Source: Bacteroidota bacterium
Lineage (GTDB): Bacteria > Bacteroidota > Bacteroidia > Chitinophagales > LD1
NCBI GenBank assembly: GCA_016715625.1
Contig: JADJZU010000046.1
Coordinates: 1-64,000, forward strand
Reading direction: 5' to 3'
Length of the DNA stretch: 64,000 nt
A program made the position numbers and the translations under genes. Each line of letters opens with the position of its first letter. Position 1 is the first letter of the stretch. Shown here piece by piece: positions 58,437 through 64,000 of the stretch. A model generated the notes under the pieces. That model was given only the letters and a program-made list of their open reading frames with translations, made no database searches and was not told the DNA's origin.

Positions 58437-61058
58437 TTATTCTTTGATGAGCGCTTGCGTGAAACTGCGCTCGGCATCGGTGATGCGGAGCAGATAAAAT
58501 CCCGCAGGGCACTGAGCAGTGTGTAAGGTAAACGGTGCGGTGGTCAGTGTTTGCGATAACACGATTTGCCCGGTGGCATTCAGGAGCGTTGCACTGATTT
58601 CGCGACCGGCAACAGGTGCCGGCAAGTCCAGCACTATTTGATGGGCAAACGGATTGGGATATACCCGAGCCGCTAAGGACATTTCCTCCACCGAGGATAA
58701 GGTGACGGCAAAGCAGGCGGAGCTCATGGTGCAACCGCGCGCATTGGTGGCTAACAATTGATACTGACCCGAGCCGGCAGGTGTAAAGGAGGCATTAGTC
58801 GCCCCGTTGATGGGCGTTTGGGTGCCGCAGTCTACCCACTGATAACTTACATCAGTGGCCACAGCCGTAAGCTGTGCTCCGTTTTGGGTAACGCTGGCAT
58901 CGGTCGTGCTCAGCTCCACCGCAGCCGAAGCTGTGGCGGTGCATCCTTGTGCACTTTCTACCGATACGGTATATACGGCAGAGCCGGCCGGTGTCACCGA
59001 CAATGTATCAGTGCCGGCACCCGTAGACCATTGATAGCTGTTCTGCAACAGTGGATTGGTATCATATATAGAAATGGATGCGCCCTGGCAAATGGTGTCG
59101 GTGCCGGTAGAGAGCACCGGCTGCGGAACCGGATTTACCTGCAGCAGCACATAGGCCGTATCGGCACAGCCACTGGGCTCGGTGCCTATCACCTGATAGG
59201 CCGTGTCGGCCAGTCCGGGCGTCAACTGAATATCGGCCGTGGTGGCCAGGGTGTTCCACAGGTAAGCAGAAGCTCCGGTGGCGCTGATGGTAGTGGCAGC
59301 ACCGGCACACAAAACACCCGGGCTGGCAGTGGCCTGCACTACAGGCGGAAGGTAAAAGGTAATGGCTTTCTCGCTGCGCGGACCGCTTCCGCACTGATTG
59401 CTGTCTTGTGCAAAATAGCTGATGCTTGCGCCTGGTGTGAGGGTAGTACCGTTGGGCAAGGCATACGTATTGCCGGTAGCGGTGCTATACCAGCTGATGG
59501 TGCCGGTGCCGTTGGCGCTCAAAGAAATGGATTGTCCGGCACATACATTCTCGCTGGCTACCACCGGGGCAGCCGGAAAGTTGCAATTGGCATAGTGCGT
59601 TACAAAGCAATCGTAGTCGCTGGAGGCCGAGGTCATGGTGCGCACCAAGGGCGATGCATCTACATCCGCATCTCCTATAAACCTTCCTGCCACTATTACG
59701 TTGCCCGAGGCATCGGTGGCCACGGCATGGCCCAATCCAAAGTTGCTGCAGGTTTGTGCCGTAGCCCACACCAGACTGCCCGAGTTACTCAGCTTCACGA
59801 GCACCGTGCTTTGGCTGCCGCCCTGATTAATAAGATAGGCAGCGGCAGTATTATCAGCATCAAAGGTGCCTGCTACATTGCCCGTGGTGTACACATTTCC
59901 GGCAGCATCCAGGGCCACGGTCATCAGCGCAGATTCGTTGCCACTGGCGGCCCGGTAAATCCAGGCCAGGGCACCCGCAGGCGTATATTTCATCACATAG
60001 CCATTGGCCGTTCCCCCGTTGCTGGTGTATACATTTTGCGTGCCGCTGCCGGGGTCGGCATCAGCCGTTCCCGAAAAGTTGCCGGTGGTGTACACGTTTC
60101 CGGCAGGGTCTATGGCCAGCGCATAAGAAATATCCCAGCTACCCTGCCCACCAAACTGATTGATAAACTGCAGCGCAAAGGAGTTGGAATACTTGACTAC
60201 AAAAGCATCATAGCTTCCATTGGAGGTGGTATTGGAGTTAGCAGCCGTTAAATCAAAATCAACGGTGTTCTGAAACCGTCCGCTTAAATACATATTGGAA
60301 GCAGAGTCTATGGCAATGCCAAATCCTGCATCGCTGCCGGTGCCGCCCAGTTTAAGATTGCTCTGGTTAACGCCACTCGCATTGTAAGTAGCTACAAAAA
60401 TATCCTCACTACCGGAGGTGGAAGAAATAATCACATTTAATGGCCCCGGGCTCACATCCAGATTGCCGCTAAAGGACCCTACGATAGATACATTCCCGCT
60501 GATGGGGTTGATGGCTATGCCATAGGCTATTTCGGTACTGGCGGAGGAGTTTAAAGCACCGGCCCACTGGTAGTTACCATTGGCATCATACTTTGCGATA
60601 AAAATTTCGCGGTCTACCGTAGTGTTGGCAAATTGATTCGCGGTAACACCCGATGGGTCAAAATCGGCCGTGCCTGTAAAGGTGCCCGTTAAATAAACAG
60701 CTCCGTCCGAGGCGATAACCATCGCCCGGGCTTCATCTGCCCCTGTGCCGCCCATCACTTTGGCCCACTGCAGCTGACCCTGTGCATTGTATTTGGCCAA
60801 AAAAATATCGCTTGCCCCTGCGGAAGAAAGCAGGGTGGAGCCGGCACTTAAATCAAAGTCTACGTTAGTTCCTGAAAATTTTCCGGTTACATAGACATTG
60901 CCAGAGGCATCCGTTTTGATGGCATTCACCACCTCATCGCCCGAGCTGCCGCCCAGCTTTTCGCCCCAGTTATATCGGGGGCCTTCTGCAGCAGATAAAA
61001 AGGGGAGGAACGCGACAAGCGCAGTCATCAGGCATAGAATTTTTCTCATGTTGTTCAT
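58437..61058 (-). CDS. secreted SBBP-type beta-propeller protein with T9SS sorting domain
   Basis: The 873-aa protein has a signal peptide (KILCLMTALVAFLPFLSA) and many SBBP-like repeats with D-x-x-G-N-V-Y-x-T-G (TDASGNVYVTGKFSGT, DAAGNVYTTGNVAGT), forming a beta-propeller. Ig-like/PKD-like cysteine domains in the region 520-780 follow, then a T9SS tail (RVYPNPFAHQIVLDL to FTQALIKE). It likely shares a transcript with 56502-58403 and the copy-2 tiny gene. The start may be M1 or M4. Confidence 0.82.
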   Translation of the reverse strand: MNNMRKILCLMTALVAFLPFLSAAEGPRYNWGEKLGGSSGDEVVNAIKTDASGNVYVTGKFSGTNVDFDLSAGSTLLSSAGASDIFLAKYNAQGQLQWAKVMGGTGADEARAMVIASDGAVYLTGTFTGTADFDPSGVTANQFANTTVDREIFIAKYDANGNYQWAGALNSSASTEIAYGIAINPISGNVSIVGSFSGNLDVSPGPLNVIISSTSGSEDIFVATYNASGVNQSNLKLGGTGSDAGFGIAIDSASNMYLSGRFQNTVDFDLTAANSNTTSNGSYDAFVVKYSNSFALQFINQFGGQGSWDISYALAIDPAGNVYTTGNFSGTADADPGSGTQNVYTSNGGTANGYVMKYTPAGALAWIYRAASGNESALMTVALDAAGNVYTTGNVAGTFDADNTAAAYLINQGGSQSTVLVKLSNSGSLVWATAQTCSNFGLGHAVATDASGNVIVAGRFIGDADVDASPLVRTMTSASSDYDCFVTHYANCNFPAAPVVASENVCAGQSISLSANGTGTISWYSTATGNTYALPNGTTLTPGASISYFAQDSNQCGSGPRSEKAITFYLPPVVQATASPGVLCAGAATTISATGASAYLWNTLATTADIQLTPGLADTAYQVIGTEPSGCADTAYVLLQVNPVPQPVLSTGTDTICQGASISIYDTNPLLQNSYQWSTGAGTDTLSVTPAGSAVYTVSVESAQGCTATASAAVELSTTDASVTQNGAQLTAVATDVSYQWVDCGTQTPINGATNASFTPAGSGQYQLLATNARGCTMSSACFAVTLSSVEEMSLAARVYPNPFAHQIVLDLPAPVAGREISATLLNATGQIVLSQTLTTAPFTLHTAQCPAGFYLLRITDAERSFTQALIKE

Positions 61059-61091
61059 TTTTGTTTCGGCTAATTACGGCAGACCCCACTC

Positions 61092-61133
61092 GTTTGTCTA
61101 ACCCAATTCGGTGTCAAATTGGGTTAGTCAAAC
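61092..61133. promoter_or_regulatory. 17-base dyad between divergent genes, possible operator
   Basis: GTTTGTCTAACCCAATT (61092-61108) and its complement at 61117-61133 match in 16 of 17 positions around an 8-base loop. It lies in the 102-base gap between the divergent genes ending at 61058 and starting at 61161, with no T-run, so it looks more like an operator than a terminator. Confidence 0.5.
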
Positions 61134-61160
61134 CCCGGGAATGTATGTATCCTTGTGCCC

Positions 61161-62642
61161 ATGGCCACCTTAAAACAGGTATATGATTTAGTGCATTCGT
61201 TAGACAAAAACGAAAAGAAAAACCTCAGCATATTGATTGATGCCCTGGGGGGCAAAGCCCGGCAGCGCTATGCCAATTCGCTGCGCGTATTCAACGAGCA
61301 AAAAGAGTTTGATGCCGATAAGCTGAAGAAAAAACTGAGTGCCGATGTCAGCGGCATGAGCCTGACCGAGGCCAACGATTATTTCTTTCACTTTGTATGC
61401 AAAGCCCTGCAAAGCAATACCACTTCCACCTCGGGTAATTTGGGTTTGGTAAAGGAACTTTTGATGGTGGAGACCTTCATCTCCAAAGGGCTGTTTGATT
61501 CAGCCGAAAAACAACTCAGCCCGCTTTTGACCAAACTGGAAACCGGCAATAGTTTCGGCCTGTTATCCAGGGGGCTGGAACTGCAAAGCATCATCATCGC
61601 CTCTAATCCAAACACCACCCGCGATTTTGAAAAACGACTGCGCACCCTGCAGCAGCGCAAACAAGTGGCAGCCGACCAAATGCAGTATGTGGAGCTGATG
61701 CAGCTGATACAACAGATCAATCTACTGGTAAGCAAAACAGGCGACCCGCGCACGCGGCAGCAACAAGCCGAGTATGCCAAGGTGTACACGCATCCCATCT
61801 TCCGCCTGCCCTACCACGAAGTAAGCCGGCAAAGCTTTCCGCTCTTTGCCCCTACCAAAATAGATATGGTGAATGTGTTGCAGGGCCCCGAGGCGGCCAT
61901 CCGCGAGGGGCTGGTGGCGCTAGCCGAGTTCCGGAAAATCTTTGACCGCAAACATCACTACGTAGCCGAGTTTTACCTGCTCGATAGTTTGCTCTCCGAT
62001 TGTTTCCGGGCCAAAAATCACGCGCTCATGATGCCTTTGATAGAGGACCTCCGAAAACTGATACCGCATGTGCAGCAAAAAGCCGTGCTGCAAAAAGTAT
62101 ATGCCAAAATCATGCACAGCGAACTGGTCTACTACACGCTCACCCAAAACTACAGTGAAGGAGTAAAGTGTTTTTCGCACTGGATGAAACCCGACCAGCA
62201 GCTGCTGTGGAACGGCAGCCCGCTCGACTACATGAACTACCTGATGGGAGCGCGGCTGCACTACATGAATAATCAGCCCGACCTGGCGCTGGACTACCTG
62301 CACCTGCTGCAAGGCCGCGAAAAAGATTTTAAGCCCACCGCACTATTGGGCTATCGCTTTTTGTTTTTGCTCTGCTACTACCAAACCGATAACGCCAGCC
62401 TGGTGTACAGCACAGCTCATTCCATTTACAAAAGCCTGCTGAAGCAGGAAAAACTCTATGCTCCCGAGCGGGCGGTGTTGCGCTTTACCAAAAGCAGCGG
62501 CTCTATTGAAAAGATGAAGAAAAATATGCGCGGCCTGCACGAAACGCTTTCGGCCTTGCAAAGCGACCCGCTGAACGCGCCCTTTTTCCTCTTTGCCGAT
62601 TATGTGGAGTGGCTGGAAAAAGAAATGAAAGCAAAGCGGTGA
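61161..62642 (+). CDS. alpha-helical (TPR-like) cytoplasmic protein of unknown function
   Basis: The 493-aa protein has no signal peptide or membrane helix. It is almost wholly helical with repeat-like pairs of helices (LDYLHLLQGREKDFKPTALL and others) that suggest TPR-type scaffolding. It has no motif I can name. It starts at ATG 61161; a GTG two codons upstream is a less likely start. It is divergent from the secreted propeller operon across the dyad at 61092. Confidence 0.65.
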   Translation: MATLKQVYDLVHSLDKNEKKNLSILIDALGGKARQRYANSLRVFNEQKEFDADKLKKKLSADVSGMSLTEANDYFFHFVCKALQSNTTSTSGNLGLVKELLMVETFISKGLFDSAEKQLSPLLTKLETGNSFGLLSRGLELQSIIIASNPNTTRDFEKRLRTLQQRKQVAADQMQYVELMQLIQQINLLVSKTGDPRTRQQQAEYAKVYTHPIFRLPYHEVSRQSFPLFAPTKIDMVNVLQGPEAAIREGLVALAEFRKIFDRKHHYVAEFYLLDSLLSDCFRAKNHALMMPLIEDLRKLIPHVQQKAVLQKVYAKIMHSELVYYTLTQNYSEGVKCFSHWMKPDQQLLWNGSPLDYMNYLMGARLHYMNNQPDLALDYLHLLQGREKDFKPTALLGYRFLFLLCYYQTDNASLVYSTAHSIYKSLLKQEKLYAPERAVLRFTKSSGSIEKMKKNMRGLHETLSALQSDPLNAPFFLFADYVEWLEKEMKAKR

Positions 62643-62721
62643 GCCAGGGGCACAATGAACCGGGCCGCTTGCGTTTTCTGAATACATTATCAATTTTGTT
62701 GTTCCTCTAAAACCCATTCGT

Positions 62722-63591
62722 ATGAAATTTATTCCGCGTTTGCTCGTGCTGTGTTTCAGCCTGATAAGCCTTCACGCTTTTTCGCAAAACAACCTGGAAG
62801 ACGTGATTTACACCAAGGGAGGCAACATCTACCGCGGCCTGGTGATAGAACAGGTGCCGGGCGAAAGCATGAAGATACGCATCGAGGGCGGCAGCGTGTT
62901 CACCATTGCCATTGCCGATATTCAAAAGCTGACCAAAGAAGAAAAATGGGCGAGCCCACCGGCACCCGCCATGGCCGTTAAACCGGTACCCACCGAGGCC
63001 GTGCGCCAAAGCCGCGCTTACCGCGCCAAATATGATTCCACGTTTGTGCCTCACTACAAAAAGAAGCGCACCTACTTTTTTCTGGCCGAGCTCCGCGCGG
63101 GTTTCAATAATGGTGGCTTGCGAATTGTGAACGGCTATAAGGTGGGTCGCTTCGGCTACTTCGGGGCAGGCATCGGACTGGATGGCGCAACATTCAACAG
63201 CGGACCGTTTGGCGGCATGTATGCCACCAGTCATAACTTCAGCAACGGGGCCTATGCACCTGTTTACTTCCGCTATGCGGGCGATGTACTGAAAACCCGC
63301 ATCACTCCTTTTTACTATGTAGAGTTGGGGTATGCCGCGCGCATTGGCGGCAATTGGCACTTTACCAATGGCAGAAGCTATGGCGGACCCATGGGAGCCG
63401 CAGGGTTTGGCTGCAAGTTCAACACCTATCGCAGAATCAATTTCAACCTGAACCTAAATGTCAACTGGCGAACCAATTTTTACAACGGCAGCTTGGAAAC
63501 CTACGACCCCAGCGGGTTGCTTTACACCACTTATCATCAGGGCATGGATGCCGGCCTGTTCGGTAACTTCTCCTTCGGTATAGGATTCTAA
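62722..63591 (+). CDS. outer-membrane beta-barrel-like protein
   Basis: The 289-aa protein has a signal peptide (MKFIPRLLVLCFSLISLHAFS), an N-terminal region that starts LEDVIYTKGGNIYRGLVIEQ (a small domain often seen in Bacteroidota envelope proteins), a proline-rich linker, and a C-terminal region of alternating aromatic/polar strands ending in the aromatic LFGNFSFGIGF, typical of a small outer-membrane barrel. The role is unknown. It is followed after 5 bases by the gene at the window edge. Confidence 0.75.
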   Translation: MKFIPRLLVLCFSLISLHAFSQNNLEDVIYTKGGNIYRGLVIEQVPGESMKIRIEGGSVFTIAIADIQKLTKEEKWASPPAPAMAVKPVPTEAVRQSRAYRAKYDSTFVPHYKKKRTYFFLAELRAGFNNGGLRIVNGYKVGRFGYFGAGIGLDGATFNSGPFGGMYATSHNFSNGAYAPVYFRYAGDVLKTRITPFYYVELGYAARIGGNWHFTNGRSYGGPMGAAGFGCKFNTYRRINFNLNLNVNWRTNFYNGSLETYDPSGLLYTTYHQGMDAGLFGNFSFGIGF

Positions 63592-63596
63592 ATCGT

Positions 63597-64000
63597 ATGC
63601 TGCGCACCGCATTTCTGGCAGGAATCATCTCGCTACTCTCTGTGCCGGCCACGGCACAGTGGAGCGATGTGGATTTTAATGCTGTTGACAGTTTGATTGA
63701 GACGGTGCATAGCGTGGAACTCTGCCTGAAAGAGGGAAAAGAAGACCTTCGCTTTTTTCAAAAAACACCCGAGAAATATTCAGATTTTAAATCCGTATTT
63801 TTCAAACAGGTGAACGATTCTTTATCCTGTGCACAAGCCGGAAAATTTCAGTGCGGCATTACAGCGGAGGTAAACTGCAAAGGCCGTGTAGGCAATTTTA
63901 CCTTTGCTATTGAACCCCGTATATTTTATCGGGCGGAGTATTCGTATTTCCAACAGCTGATTGGTCTCATTGGCTCCTTGAAAGATTACCCCTATCAACC
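63597..64000 (+). CDS. secreted protein of unknown function, cut by window end
   Basis: An open frame from ATG 63597 runs to the window end (134 aa seen). It has a signal peptide (MLRTAFLAGIISLLSVPATA) and then a mature part with several cysteines (VELCLKEG, SLSCAQAGKFQCGI, EVNCKGR) that could pair. It begins 5 bases after the beta-barrel gene, so the two are probably cotranscribed. No family recognised. Confidence 0.6.
   Translation, partial: MLRTAFLAGIISLLSVPATAQWSDVDFNAVDSLIETVHSVELCLKEGKEDLRFFQKTPEKYSDFKSVFFKQVNDSLSCAQAGKFQCGITAEVNCKGRVGNFTFAIEPRIFYRAEYSYFQQLIGLIGSLKDYPYQ

Noticed and set aside
57030..60251. Long plus-strand open frames (about 450 and 497 aa) opposite the T9SS genes
   Set aside because: The minus-strand genes have signal peptides, known domains and sorting tails; the opposite frames have no domains and follow from codon bias and repeats.

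Overview
The window is a stretch of a Bacteroidota chromosome. Four things point there: many secreted proteins ending in type IX secretion (T9SS) sorting domains with the Y-P-N-P start motif; a TonB-dependent receptor with an N-terminal carboxypeptidase-regulatory-like domain; TAnnTTTG-type -7 promoter elements; and small proteins with a PID-CTERM-like tail. An environmental Chitinophagia/Sphingobacteriia-like lineage would fit, but I cannot fix the order from sequence alone. I saw no rRNA, tRNA, CRISPR array, insertion sequence or prophage.

Layout. 1-4.2 kb: a minus-strand run rfaE2 - flippase-like membrane protein - panD, divergent from lpxD and tag, then a small methyltransferase-like membrane protein. 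4.2-7.2 kb: the membrane pyrophosphatase hppA and a higBA-like toxin-antitoxin pair. 7.3-13.8 kb: accessory region with a multiply broken secreted protein, a SET-domain protein, an MFS-rhodanese fusion, a small DNA-binding protein, a 21-bp tandem array and a secreted repeat protein. 13.8-24.6 kb: a BNR-repeat propeller protein, a LolA-like protein, a DUF1573 protein, an aminotransferase, a HAD phosphatase, a histidine kinase, an ECF sigma/anti-sigma pair and dusB. 24.6-38.1 kb: argS, an M16 protease, dnaX, a VIT-domain secreted protein, a GMC oxidoreductase with an overlapping unknown gene, and a DAHP synthase-chorismate mutase fusion. 38.1-41.2 kb: a TonB-dependent receptor. 41.3-48.3 kb: a complete, tightly overlapping hisGDCBHAFI operon. 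48.3-61.1 kb: minus-strand surface-protein genes, including a giant FG-GAP protein and two copies of a 'T9SS protein + tiny PID-CTERM-like protein' unit. 61.1-64 kb: an alpha-helical cytoplasmic protein and cell-envelope proteins, the last cut by the window end.

Two themes stand out. First, three gene-free gaps (12.2, 37.8 and 48.4 kb) hold tandem arrays with periods of 21 or 42 bp. They appear to share a small stem - 4-nt loop - stem core (TWGC-N4-GCWA) whose stem covaries between arrays. I regard this as the best candidate for an undescribed element. Second, at least ten conserved genes are interrupted by 1-2 base losses, mostly in homopolymers, and three carry in-frame stops. The near-uniform loss of bases in essential genes points to consensus sequencing error more than to gene decay, so such genes are annotated here across the break.
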